The notes: generated by a model from the sequence alone, not told the origin. DNA of 35,479 nt from Thermodesulfovibrionia bacterium (GCA_947259645.1 CAMYND010000022.1:1-35479), one strand, 5' to 3'; shown: positions 1 through 6,696, counted from the stretch's first letter. Numbers and translations are program-made.

Positions 1-57
1 CTTTGTTAAAAAGAGCTTTCGGTTTGTACAGCAAATAATAATTCGATGTTTCCGCAC
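1..57 (-). CDS. Possible N-terminus of a gene running off the left edge
   Basis: A GTG at 57 on the minus strand opens a frame of 19 codons that reaches the window edge without a stop. It is preceded by a purine-rich GGGGAGG four bases upstream, which is a credible ribosome binding site. The visible peptide starts VRKHRIIICCTNRK, a basic start followed by a short hydrophobic strand and a Cys-Cys pair; I cannot assign a family. It would follow the DsrE-like gene 187-486 on the same strand, and the palindrome at 153-168 lies between them. The main doubt is that only 19 residues are visible. Confidence 0.25.
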   Translation of the reverse strand, partial: MRKHRIIICCTNRKLFLTK

Positions 58-152
58 GTCACCTCCCCTGGCTCCATCGTCTTTCAGATCATCTGCTAGC
101 AGTGCCAAATTTTCAGATATTGCCCCAAACAGGCCATGTTCAAATCACCATG

Positions 153-168
153 TGTCCCTTTCCGGACA
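153..168. promoter_or_regulatory. Palindromic operator, TGTCC-N6-GGACA (copy 1)
   Basis: TGTCC CTTTCC GGACA is a perfect 5-bp inverted repeat with a 6-nt spacer. The same arms and spacing occur at 1096-1111, and I found no third exact copy in the window. It lies just downstream of the DsrE-like gene and upstream of the possible edge gene. A -24-like TTTGGCAC follows on the minus strand (about 103-110), but no -12 element sits at the right distance, so a sigma-54 promoter here is not supported. Confidence 0.45.
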
Positions 169-186
169 ATTTTTACCTACATTTGA

Positions 187-486
187 CTAAAGGACAATTA
201 CCTTGTCACACTCATGCATCATGGAAGCATTGTCATACTGGCTGCCCCGAGATATTGCCTCTGTGAGACCATCAGTCCCGCCAAACATTTTCGCGTTATG
301 GTCGCAATAGCTCATTTTCACTCCACTGACTTTACACATGCCTGAGTATTCAGGGTAGTTAAATAGTCTCGTTCCAACGTCCATCGTGAAAATAAAAACC
401 TCATGGCCGCGTTCAACCGCTGCATTTGTCAGCCCGATAATATCTTTTAAATGATCTTCCGTATTAACTAATATCCCTAGTTTCAT
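187..486 (-). CDS. DsrE-family small sulfur-carrier-like protein
   Basis: A 99-residue protein with the alternating strand/helix pattern of the DsrE/DsrF fold: it starts MKLGILVNTEDHLKDI, then has a GHEVFIFTMD strand, a GVKMSYCDHNAKMFG segment with a conserved-type cysteine, and the terminal strand CDKVIVL. Family members bind or relay persulfide sulfur (or selenium) on cysteine together with TusA. An AGGAA lies close before the ATG. It is the last clear member of a minus-strand run 697-969, 501-668, 187-486 with gaps of 28 and 14 nt, so one transcript is likely. The exact subfamily (DsrE, DsrF or a peroxiredoxin-like branch) cannot be told by eye. Confidence 0.75.
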   Translation of the reverse strand: MKLGILVNTEDHLKDIIGLTNAAVERGHEVFIFTMDVGTRLFNYPEYSGMCKVSGVKMSYCDHNAKMFGGTDGLTEAISRGSQYDNASMMHECDKVIVL

Positions 487-500
487 TTCCTATCCCTTTC

Positions 501-668
501 TTACCAGGAAACAACTTTGTCGCTCTTTTCAATCAATTCAATTATCCCGGGATAATCAGCGTTGTTCCTGATATCTAATACGTGAACATCATGTTCTTTT
601 CCGTGAATGTTGATGAAGGTAGTTGATGTGTCATCCGGGTCCCTGGTTAACAGATACAGTATTTTCAT
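501..668 (-). CDS. 55-residue DsrE-cluster protein, possibly a reduced TusB/DsrH-like fold
   Basis: This short gene begins MKILYLLTRDPDD and ends IEKSDKVVSW. AGGAGG stands 7 nt before the ATG, so translation is well supported. It lies between two DsrE-like genes with gaps of 28 and 14 nt. All three proteins end in a similar last strand (CDKVIVL, SDKVVSW, YDHIVAY), which suggests the same fold family, but at 55 residues it is far shorter than TusB/DsrH (about 95) and has no cysteine. It may be a structural partner in a hetero-oligomer rather than a sulfur carrier. The function is inferred from position only. Confidence 0.6.
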   Translation of the reverse strand: MKILYLLTRDPDDTSTTFINIHGKEHDVHVLDIRNNADYPGIIELIEKSDKVVSW

Positions 669-696
669 GCCTCAGGCCTCCTGTCCATAATATGTT

Positions 697-969
697 TTAA
701 TAGGCCACTATATGATCGTAACTATAGAGCTTATGAGCGATCTCTTCTGTTGTAAGATAATCGAGATTGCTATTCTCACTGCAGTTCGTGAATAACTGCA
801 TTTCCATATCCCCCATCATCTCAATATTCATGGTGATGTCCTCGCTTCCTTCCAGCTGCCTGTCAAGAATATATACATCAACAATGTCATCCATAAGAAT
901 AATGCCAAGGGCCATTCTGAGAGCCTCTGGCTGCCTGTCTCGCGTAAGAACCGCTATCTTTTTTGCCAT
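697..969 (-). CDS. DsrE/DsrF-like small protein, first gene of the minus-strand cluster
   Basis: A 90-residue protein starting MAKKIAVLTRDRQPEALRMA, with a VDVYILDRQLEG strand, one cysteine (FTNCSEN) and a YDHIVAY end. The N-terminal strand, the helix of small residues and the second strand match the DsrE/F (TusD/TusC) layout used in persulfide transfer. AAAGGAG lies before the ATG. A sigma-54 type promoter at 1028-1043 on the same strand would start RNA near 1017, giving a leader of about 48 nt, and a palindromic operator at 1095-1112 sits further upstream. This is therefore the likely lead gene of a sigma-54-controlled operon with 501-668 and 187-486. Confidence 0.7.
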   Translation of the reverse strand: MAKKIAVLTRDRQPEALRMALGIILMDDIVDVYILDRQLEGSEDITMNIEMMGDMEMQLFTNCSENSNLDYLTTEEIAHKLYSYDHIVAY

Positions 970-1027
970 TTTAATCTCCTTTAAATACCCTGTTCATCTG
1001 TTGGAAGAACTGTTTTGATTATGAGTT

Positions 1028-1043
1028 TGCAAGATACATACCA
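1028..1043 (-). promoter_or_regulatory. Sigma-54 (-24/-12) promoter for the DsrE-like operon
   Basis: On the minus strand the sequence reads TGGTATGTATCTTGCA: GG at 1042-1041, exactly ten bases, then GC at 1030-1029, which is the invariant sigma-54 spacing with an intact TTGCA -12 box. The -24 box is TGGTAT instead of TGGCAC. Transcription would start near 1017, 48 nt before the ATG at 969. The neighbouring NtrC-type activator gene supports the call. Confidence 0.65.
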
Positions 1044-1094
1044 CGAAGAAATATACATATTATTAACATGTTAGGATGAAATCGATTAATCTTC

Positions 1095-1112
1095 CTGTCC
1101 TGATCTGGACAG
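1095..1112. promoter_or_regulatory. Palindromic operator, CTGTCC-N6-GGACAG (copy 2)
   Basis: A perfect 6-bp inverted repeat with spacer TGATCT. It lies about 53 bp upstream of the -24 element of the minus-strand sigma-54 promoter, a usual distance for the enhancer site of an NtrC-type activator. The inner TGTCC-N6-GGACA is identical to 153-168. It could also form an RNA hairpin, but no T-run follows on either strand. Confidence 0.55.
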
Positions 1113-1216
1113 ATATTCGGGGAATAGGTTGATCTGTTATGGAATCAGCAGCTGGTTATAGCGTAATGTTGAGCAGTAGTCAGAGCAGGCACTGAAACAG
1201 CTCATTGATGGTCAGT

Positions 1217-1453
1217 TTATTTCTTTACCGTAAAAGCGAGAAGCCCATCGCTTTCCGTTAATTCAAGGAGGGTATATCCTTCGTCATCGCAGATCATAGG
1301 GATCGACTGCCTGGTGGTAATGTCATTGGTTATTACCTGAAGTATCTTGCCTTTTTTCATGTCTTTCAGGGTCTTGGTGGTCATCACTGTTGGGACCGGA
1401 CATAACAGACCTGTCATGTCAAGGACCTTATCAATCTTGTTTTTTTTGATCAT
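1217..1453 (-). CDS. tusA: TusA-family sulfurtransferase (sulfur carrier)
   Basis: A 78-residue protein of typical TusA length. The active-site segment LDMTGLLCPVP carries the CPxP motif with the persulfide-bearing cysteine (Cys18 or 19), followed by the helix MTTKTLKDMKKG, the strand ILQVITND and the last strand LLAFTVKK. TusA proteins receive sulfur from a cysteine desulfurase or rhodanese and pass it to DsrE-type partners; related forms serve selenium metabolism. It sits upstream of three DsrE-like genes on the same strand but is separated from them by 247 nt that contain a second promoter, so it is probably a separate transcription unit. A -24/-12-like element is seen at 1509-1524. Confidence 0.88.
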   Translation of the reverse strand: MIKKNKIDKVLDMTGLLCPVPTVMTTKTLKDMKKGKILQVITNDITTRQSIPMICDDEGYTLLELTESDGLLAFTVKK

Positions 1454-1508
1454 ACTCTCTTAATCCGCCATTTCTTTTAATTTGCCTGAACACTTTTATC
1501 AATTATTA

Positions 1509-1524
1509 TACAAGTTTCATACCA
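1509..1524 (-). promoter_or_regulatory. Sigma-54-like promoter with altered -12, upstream of tusA
   Basis: The minus strand reads TGGTATGAAACTTGTA, identical at 13 of 16 positions to the promoter at 1028-1043, with GG and the -12 element ten bases apart. The -12 core is TTGT rather than TTGC, which usually weakens sigma-54 binding. The expected start near 1498 gives a 45-nt leader to the tusA ATG. A TATAAT overlaps it (TTGTATAAT), so a sigma-70 promoter is an alternative reading. Confidence 0.45.
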
Positions 1525-1572
1525 GATAATATCCGCATATGCAACTTTTTTAATGTTGATTATTATTCCTGC

Positions 1573-1588
1573 TGGCATACAAGTTGCA
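1573..1588 (+). promoter_or_regulatory. Sigma-54 (-24/-12) promoter for the kinase-activator operon
   Basis: TGGCATACAAGTTGCA has GG at 1574-1575, ten bases, then GC at 1586-1587, with TGGCA and TTGCA boxes close to consensus. RNA would start near 1599. It implies that the kinase is autoregulated with its own activator, and that the kinase starts downstream (ATG 1664) rather than at the ATG at 1553, which lies before the promoter. Confidence 0.6.
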
Positions 1589-1663
1589 AAAAATATGCAG
1601 AAACCAGTAGTCTCAAATAAAGTACACACCAACCTTGCTGTGCCATATGTTGCGCCGAGCTCT

Positions 1664-3316
1664 ATGGATTGGATGTCCTATCACATAACCGAGGAATTTT
1701 TCATAACATTCATATGCGCTTGTATTACGATCAGGGCATACACCACTTCAAAGTCCGAACACCTTTCCACAGAAGTTAAGAGCAGGATATTCCTGATCAG
1801 CTCCGGGTTTATCCTGCTGGGAATAAGCAGTGCTACCCATGCATCTATTCATGCCTTTAGACTTGATTTAAATTTACTGTATCAGACCCTTTTTGGCTAT
1901 TGCCTGGGCCTCATCACGTTAATAACAGCTGTTTCCTCTGACAGGCCGGAGAACAAAAATTTTATCCCTTTTCTTTACCTGCTCCTCCTGCCCCTTTTTC
2001 ATCCGGTGGCATATAACATTTTTCCTATTTTCGGAGACTTTCGCCCTCTTGTCTGGCTTTTTATTTCTTATCTGTCAGGGGTAATTTGCATGCTCTATAT
2101 TGCGGCCTGGTACCGCACCGGCGCACGCAGATACCTCTACTCATCTCTTGGTCATGCACTGATATGCATTTCTTCCATCATGTTATTTTTCCCGGGACCA
2201 ATGGGCTCTCGCGTATGGATATACGGACATCTGTTAAGACCGCTGGGCTTTACTACACTGTTTTTCAGTATGAAGCTTGAAGACCTTACCAAGCTGAGAG
2301 GAAGCATTCTCTATAAAACGCTTACAGCATTCAGCCTGCTTGCTGCGATCCCACTTTTTGTCTTTGGCACGGTAATGTTTTACGAGAATGTCCGGCCCAT
2401 AGACTTTGTTGGCAGAAACTGGATGGTCTTTATCCTTCTTCTGGTGACCCTGATCTCTGCACTTTTTTTTGGTCTTGGTCTCATAATAAGGCTTATACGT
2501 CCCATTCTCAAGCTGCAGGATTCTGTAAACTGGCTTGTCGAGCGGGAGCTGAATGAAAAAATTGAAGTAACGAGCAATGACGAAATCGGGGAGTTGTCCC
2601 ACATATACAATGAAATGGTCGTCAAGCTGCGCAACTCAATATCAGAAAAAGACCGGCTTAACAGACTTGCGGCAACAGGTGAGCTTTCTGCCACGCTTGC
2701 TCACGAAATTAAAAACCCTCTGAATGCTATCTCCGTTGCAGCGACCTATTTACGGCAAAATTATAAGGGCAAGCTTATTAATGAGTTTATAAAAATCATT
2801 GAGAGTGAAGCAACGCGGATAAACACATTGACCACAAAATTATTAAACTTTGCCAAACCTGTTCAGTCCGAACCCGTCTTGTCTGACCTTAATGCGCTTA
2901 TAGCAGAAACCGCCACCCTCTTAAAGCAGGAGGCCCTGGAACACAATGTGGAAATCGAGATTAAGCCGGGGGACAATGTCCCTGTTTTTCCTTTTGACTA
3001 TAACCAGATAAAACAGGTCTTGCTCAATCTTGTGATTAACTCACTTGACGCGGTAAATGATAACGGGAGAATCAGGATTGAAACCGGTTTAAATAACGGG
3101 AGTGTGTTCCTGTCAGTTGAAGATAATGGGAAAGGGATGTCCAGCAAGGAAATGGAAAATATATTCAATCCCTTCTATACTACTAAAACCCGCGGTACGG
3201 GGCTGGGGCTTGCCATTTCCAAGAAGATTGCGCGCGAGCATGGCGGAGACCTGTTTATTCAGAGCCTGTCGGGCCAGGGAAGCAAATTCACACTATTATT
3301 ACCGCACAATAAATGA
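1664..3316 (+). CDS. Membrane sensor histidine kinase of an NtrB/NtrC-type pair
   Basis: The protein has about 550 residues from the ATG at 1664. The N-terminal 260 residues form roughly seven hydrophobic spans with short loops, a membrane-embedded sensor I cannot name. A HAMP-like linker (about 273-323) follows, then the HisKA box ATLAHEIKNPLN with phospho-acceptor His347, and an HATPase_c domain with N box NLVINSLDAV, DNGKGM and GTGLGLAIS. The frame is open back to an ATG at 1553 (587 residues), but a sigma-54 promoter at 1573-1588 lies inside that extension and 1553 has no ribosome site. It overlaps the next gene by 4 nt (ATGA), so the two are translationally coupled. Its neighbours suggest it senses a sulfur or selenium compound, or an envelope redox signal, but this is inference. 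Confidence 0.88.
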   Translation: MDWMSYHITEEFFITFICACITIRAYTTSKSEHLSTEVKSRIFLISSGFILLGISSATHASIHAFRLDLNLLYQTLFGYCLGLITLITAVSSDRPENKNFIPFLYLLLLPLFHPVAYNIFPIFGDFRPLVWLFISYLSGVICMLYIAAWYRTGARRYLYSSLGHALICISSIMLFFPGPMGSRVWIYGHLLRPLGFTTLFFSMKLEDLTKLRGSILYKTLTAFSLLAAIPLFVFGTVMFYENVRPIDFVGRNWMVFILLLVTLISALFFGLGLIIRLIRPILKLQDSVNWLVERELNEKIEVTSNDEIGELSHIYNEMVVKLRNSISEKDRLNRLAATGELSATLAHEIKNPLNAISVAATYLRQNYKGKLINEFIKIIESEATRINTLTTKLLNFAKPVQSEPVLSDLNALIAETATLLKQEALEHNVEIEIKPGDNVPVFPFDYNQIKQVLLNLVINSLDAVNDNGRIRIETGLNNGSVFLSVEDNGKGMSSKEMENIFNPFYTTKTRGTGLGLAISKKIAREHGGDLFIQSLSGQGSKFTLLLPHNK

Positions 3317-4644
3317 ACCACACGATCCTGATAGTCGAAGATGAGGTGAATACGTTAAAGGTGCTCACAACAGCACTGAAACATGAGCAGTTTGCCATAG
3401 AAACTTCGACAACGGCTGAAGATGCCCTGGCTCTCATCAAAAGCGGTCACTACGATCTGGTACTGACGGATTATAAGCTCCCGGGCATAACCGGTGAGGC
3501 CCTTCTGGAAAAGATCAAGATAAAGGACAGCCATATTCCTGTCATACTCATAACCGCCTTCGGCTCAATTGACCTGGCCGTAAACGCAATGAAAAAAGGG
3601 GCATACACATACCTTACCAAACCGGTGAACCTCAACCTGCTGGTCTCCACAGTACGGGACGCGATAAGACTGAACAGGCAGCAGGTGGGTGAGGATATCC
3701 CGGGACAGCACCAGTTTTTGAACATCATAGGCAAATCCAAACCCATTCAGGAAGTCTTTACCATGATACACAGAGTCAGCAAAACAGATGCGGGTGTCCT
3801 TATTATGGGGGAAAGCGGGACAGGAAAAGAACTGGTAGCCCGGGCCATACATTACACATCATTGAAATCAGATAAGCCGTTTATCCCGATAGACTGTACA
3901 ACCATACCTGGGGAACTGATGGAAAGTGAACTTTTCGGATATGAAAAAGGGGCCTTCACATGCGCGTATAACAGTAAAGTCGGCTTGGTCGAAATGGCCC
4001 AGGGAGGCACTATTTTCTTTGACGAAATCGGGGACCTTGACTACGCACTCCAGAAGAAACTGCTCCGGTTCCTTCAGGAAAAAGAATTCCAGAAGCTTGG
4101 AGGAAAGGGCAAGACAAAAGCAGATGTGCGTGTGCTGGCGGCCACAAACAGGGATCTTGATGATGCTGTTGAAAAAGGAGAATTCAGGGCGGATTTATAT
4201 TACCGTTTGAACGTTATCTCCATTCATGTTCCTTCACTCAAAGAAAGAAAGGACGATATCCCGCTGCTGGCATCTCACTTTCTTGAAGAGTTTATAAAGA
4301 AAAACAAAAAGGACATCAGGGGCTTTGACAGCAATGTTATGGAAACCCTCACGAACTACGACTGGCCGGGGAATGTCCGTGAACTGGAAAACCTCATAGA
4401 ACGTTCTGTCATACTTTGTCCGTATGACCAGATACATATGGAATGTATGCCCCGAAAATTGAAATTGCTGATCGATGAAGATGACGAAGCGGAAGACGGG
4501 CTTAATCTCCCTGACATGGAGAAAAGAATTATCCTGAAAGCCCTCGATAAGACCGGATGGAACCAGTCAAAGGCCGCGGTCTTACTGGGAATAACACGCA
4601 AGCAGTTAAGAACAAAGATGAAAAACCTGAATTTACTGGAATGA
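3313..4644 (+). CDS. NtrC-family sigma-54-dependent response regulator with GAFTCA loop
   Basis: A 443-residue protein with the three usual parts. The receiver (1-120) has acidic residues Glu9/Asp10, phospho-acceptor Asp53, Thr81 and Lys103. The AAA+ domain (about 140-370) has Walker A GESGTGKE, Walker B GGTIFFDEIGDL and the arginine-finger region. The Fis-type helix-turn-helix (about 400-443) includes WNQSKAAVLLGITRKQLRTK. The sigma-54 contact loop at 213-218 reads GAFTCA, with cysteine (TGC codon) at 217 where GAFTGA has glycine. Everything else looks functional. It is coupled to the kinase by a 4-nt overlap. Sigma-54-type promoters and a repeated palindrome nearby are likely targets. Confidence 0.93.
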   Translation: MNHTILIVEDEVNTLKVLTTALKHEQFAIETSTTAEDALALIKSGHYDLVLTDYKLPGITGEALLEKIKIKDSHIPVILITAFGSIDLAVNAMKKGAYTYLTKPVNLNLLVSTVRDAIRLNRQQVGEDIPGQHQFLNIIGKSKPIQEVFTMIHRVSKTDAGVLIMGESGTGKELVARAIHYTSLKSDKPFIPIDCTTIPGELMESELFGYEKGAFTCAYNSKVGLVEMAQGGTIFFDEIGDLDYALQKKLLRFLQEKEFQKLGGKGKTKADVRVLAATNRDLDDAVEKGEFRADLYYRLNVISIHVPSLKERKDDIPLLASHFLEEFIKKNKKDIRGFDSNVMETLTNYDWPGNVRELENLIERSVILCPYDQIHMECMPRKLKLLIDEDDEAEDGLNLPDMEKRIILKALDKTGWNQSKAAVLLGITRKQLRTKMKNLNLLE

Positions 4645-4744
4645 TATTAATGCGCAGTAATGCACTCTTTACCGCGCGAATCTCCTCTCAGCCCTGACCG
4701 CTATATACCTGTCTTATACCGTTATAAAAATCCCTGCTTGCAAA

Positions 4745-4773
4745 TTGACAAGAGTACGTCTGTGTGCTATTTT
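4745..4773 (+). promoter_or_regulatory. Sigma-70 promoter of the YedE gene
   Basis: TTGACA at 4745-4750, a 17-nt spacer and TATTTT at 4768-4773 make a strong housekeeping promoter. The start near 4780 leaves about 25 nt before the ATG at 4805. The transporter can therefore be expressed independently of the sigma-54 activator upstream. The TTG that would extend the reading frame to 4745 is the -35 box itself. Confidence 0.65.
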
Positions 4774-4804
4774 ACGGAGAAAATTTTACTCGGGAGGAAT
4801 CAGC

Positions 4805-5884
4805 ATGGGAGGAATCAGTTTCGGTTTTTTTGCTTCAAGTATCTTGCTTGGACTGTCAATCGGATTCGTGCTGCAGCGCGGACGATTTTGTATGAACACA
4901 GCATTCAGAGACACAATTTTCATCCAAGACTATACCCTGTTTCGTGGTTTCTTAATTGCCCTCTGCATTATGATCGTGGGCGCTAACATTCTCAATGACC
5001 TTGGGATAATCACGCTCGGGGTACAGCCTTTCTGGCCGCTTGCAAACATAATTGGCGGATACGTATTTGGACTTGGAATTGTAATGGTCGGCGGTTGTGG
5101 AAGCGGCGTCTGGTACAAGATCGGTGAAGGACAGTTCAACTCTTTATTTGCGGTCTTCGGTTTCTTCCTTGGAATTCATATGACGTTCACCGGCATTTTG
5201 AAACCTGTGTTTGATCTCTTACGGGGTGTTATGGTTCCGATTGGGGGATCCTATCAGCCAACGCTGTTCAATATATTCGGTGACAGTCTTGTGATAAAGT
5301 GGGTTGTCATTGCTGTCGTTGTCGGGGCATTCGGCGCGTACATCTTAAAGGGAAAACCCTTTTCTGCACCGAAGCAGAAGGGAATTGAATGGCCGAAAGT
5401 AGGGCTCCTGCTTGGCACACTCGGGGTAATATCATTCTGGGCAGCTACTGTCTGGGAAGGATTTCCCCGGGGTCTGTCCTTCACAACACCGACTGGAGAG
5501 TTCTTTTCCACGATGTTAGTCGGAAGGGCGATGCCCATTCATCATCCTCTTGCCAATGTCTTTCCGATGTATGATCTTGGTCCTTTTAAAGTAACATGGG
5601 CATCTTTTTTCGTAATCTCCATTCCGGTTGGTGCGTTTATAAGCGCGAAGATCCTCAAGGAATTTAAATGGAAAATTCCGCCGGTAGATGAAATGCTGTC
5701 AGTACTGGGCGGGAGTCTCATGATGGGTTTTGGTGCAGCCGTCGCAGGCGGTTGTAATATTGGCCAGGGGTTGACAGGTGCATCTACACTGTCTATCGGA
5801 AGCCTGGTTGCGATCATTTTTATTATTCTCGGCAACTGGACCATGGTGTACTTAAAGTTCATCAAGCCGATGAATGATATGTAA
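4805..5884 (+). CDS. yedE: YeeE/YedE-family transporter (thiosulfate- or selenium-type)
   Basis: The protein has 359 residues and about nine or ten hydrophobic spans, in the inner membrane. It shows the family cysteine motifs: QRGRFCMNTAFRD near the N-terminus, GGCGSGVWYKIGEGQ in the middle and GGCNIGQGLTG near the C-terminus. The related TsuA takes up thiosulfate through such cysteines, and a YedE branch is associated with selenium metabolism. ATG 4805 is chosen because GGGAGG lies just upstream and a full sigma-70 promoter precedes it. Downstream at 40 nt is a TusA-like protein, the usual YedE companion. A selenoprotein gene 10 kb away makes a selenium role possible, but sulfur transport fits equally well. 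Confidence 0.85.
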   Translation: MGGISFGFFASSILLGLSIGFVLQRGRFCMNTAFRDTIFIQDYTLFRGFLIALCIMIVGANILNDLGIITLGVQPFWPLANIIGGYVFGLGIVMVGGCGSGVWYKIGEGQFNSLFAVFGFFLGIHMTFTGILKPVFDLLRGVMVPIGGSYQPTLFNIFGDSLVIKWVVIAVVVGAFGAYILKGKPFSAPKQKGIEWPKVGLLLGTLGVISFWAATVWEGFPRGLSFTTPTGEFFSTMLVGRAMPIHHPLANVFPMYDLGPFKVTWASFFVISIPVGAFISAKILKEFKWKIPPVDEMLSVLGGSLMMGFGAAVAGGCNIGQGLTGASTLSIGSLVAIIFIILGNWTMVYLKFIKPMNDM

Positions 5885-5923
5885 TATACAGTCGAGACTG
5901 CTTGATGATCTCGATTTACATTT

Positions 5924-6148
5924 ATGCAGATTGATGCCCGGGAAATTGAAACAAAGGACGTATTAAAAAAGCTTAAGACCATTATGGAGTCTCAGTGCGG
6001 AGAACTGGATATTCAGATTCTTTTGAGCGAGATGGCTGAAGCTAAAAAAGTCCATGCCTTTGTCTCGATGGCTGGGTGCAAAACAGATATTGACAAAAAG
6101 GAAGATTACTATATAATGCGTGTATGGGGAAATCCCTGCTGCATTTGA
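5924..6148 (+). CDS. Degenerate TusA-like protein without the CPxP cysteine
   Basis: A 74-residue protein beginning MQIDAREIETKDVLKKLKTI and ending RVWGNPCCI. The start matches the TusA/SirA opening (leucine or isoleucine-Asp-Ala-Arg-Gly then CPxP and a helix), but the positions of Gly, Cys and Pro are Glu, Thr/Glu and Lys/Asp, so the sulfur-carrying cysteine is gone. The rest follows the fold: a second strand, a helix, AGCKTDIDKKEDYYIMRV and a terminal Cys-Cys. It lies 40 nt after yedE, where a TusA/YedF partner is normally found. The C-terminal Cys72-Cys73 could have taken over sulfur or selenium binding, or the protein may be regulatory. It has no strong ribosome site. Confidence 0.65.
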   Translation: MQIDAREIETKDVLKKLKTIMESQCGELDIQILLSEMAEAKKVHAFVSMAGCKTDIDKKEDYYIMRVWGNPCCI

Positions 6149-6219
6149 AGAATGCTTTTTGAAACTGCAAAACTAACGGGGTTAAGCCCTTCAAAACATT
6201 TTTAATTAGAGGAGGAATT

Positions 6220-6660
6220 ATGAAAAAAGCAGCGGTCATTACATCTATCATGGTATTTGTTTTTGCACTTCTTCTCGTTTCCTGTTCCAAAAAGGAAACA
6301 TCGGAAGTAACTGTTGATAAAAGTGCGCCCGTCAGTGAAAAAGCTGCAGGCTATGGCGACAAAGCCAAGGAAGCGGTTGCTGGTTACGGTGATAAAGCCA
6401 AGGAAGCTGTAGCAGGTTATGGTGACAAAGCCAAAGAAGCGGTTGCAGGATATGGAGAAAAAGCAAAGGAAGCTGTAGCAGGTTATGGTGAGAAAGCCAA
6501 AGAAGCGGTTGCAGGATACGGTGATAAAGCAAAAGCGGCAGTGCCCGGTTATGGTGATAAGACAAAGGCAGCAGTACCCGGTTATGGTGACAAAGCCAAA
6601 GAAGCGGTTGCAGGCTACGGTGACAAAGCAAAAGAAGCAATTCCCGGTTTTGGGAAATAA
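6220..6660 (+). CDS. Lipoprotein with nine 11-residue amphipathic repeats
   Basis: A 146-residue protein with signal peptide and lipobox ending LLLVSC; Cys22 would be lipidated, and Ser23 at +2 favours the outer membrane. Residues 44-146 are almost entirely a tandem 11-mer, consensus GYGDKAKEAVA, nine copies plus a partial one (GYGEK, KTKAAVP and KAKAAVP variants). The Lys-x-Lys-Glu/Ala-Ala-Val core at an 11-residue period resembles LEA group 3 and alpha-synuclein repeats, which form lipid- or surface-binding amphipathic helices. AGAGGAGG precedes the ATG and a hairpin follows the stop. It is probably an envelope stress or periplasmic spacer protein; the exact role is unknown. Confidence 0.85.
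   Translation: MKKAAVITSIMVFVFALLLVSCSKKETSEVTVDKSAPVSEKAAGYGDKAKEAVAGYGDKAKEAVAGYGDKAKEAVAGYGEKAKEAVAGYGEKAKEAVAGYGDKAKAAVPGYGDKTKAAVPGYGDKAKEAVAGYGDKAKEAIPGFGK
6349..6654 (+). repeat. 33-bp tandem repeat inside the lipoprotein gene
   Basis: Nine head-to-tail 33-bp units encode the 11-residue repeat. Third-position differences between copies show that the array is not entirely recent, but neighbouring units (for example around 6382-6514) are close enough for slippage or unequal crossover to change the copy number. Confidence 0.85.
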
Positions 6661-6696
6661 GATCTGCAGGTAAACATATTATAGAGGCTGTACGTT

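Noticed and set aside
95-110. TTTGGCAC before the left-edge gene as a sigma-54 promoter
   Set aside because: No GC at ten bases from GG (the nearest is at eight), so only the -24 half fits.
1553-1663. Upstream extension of the kinase to ATG 1553
   Set aside because: No ribosome site, and a sigma-54 promoter with exact spacing lies at 1573-1588 inside it. The catalytic core is unaffected by the choice.
4660-4986. 108-codon plus-strand frame
   Set aside because: It overlaps the YedE promoter and gene in another frame; low-quality sequence, no family.
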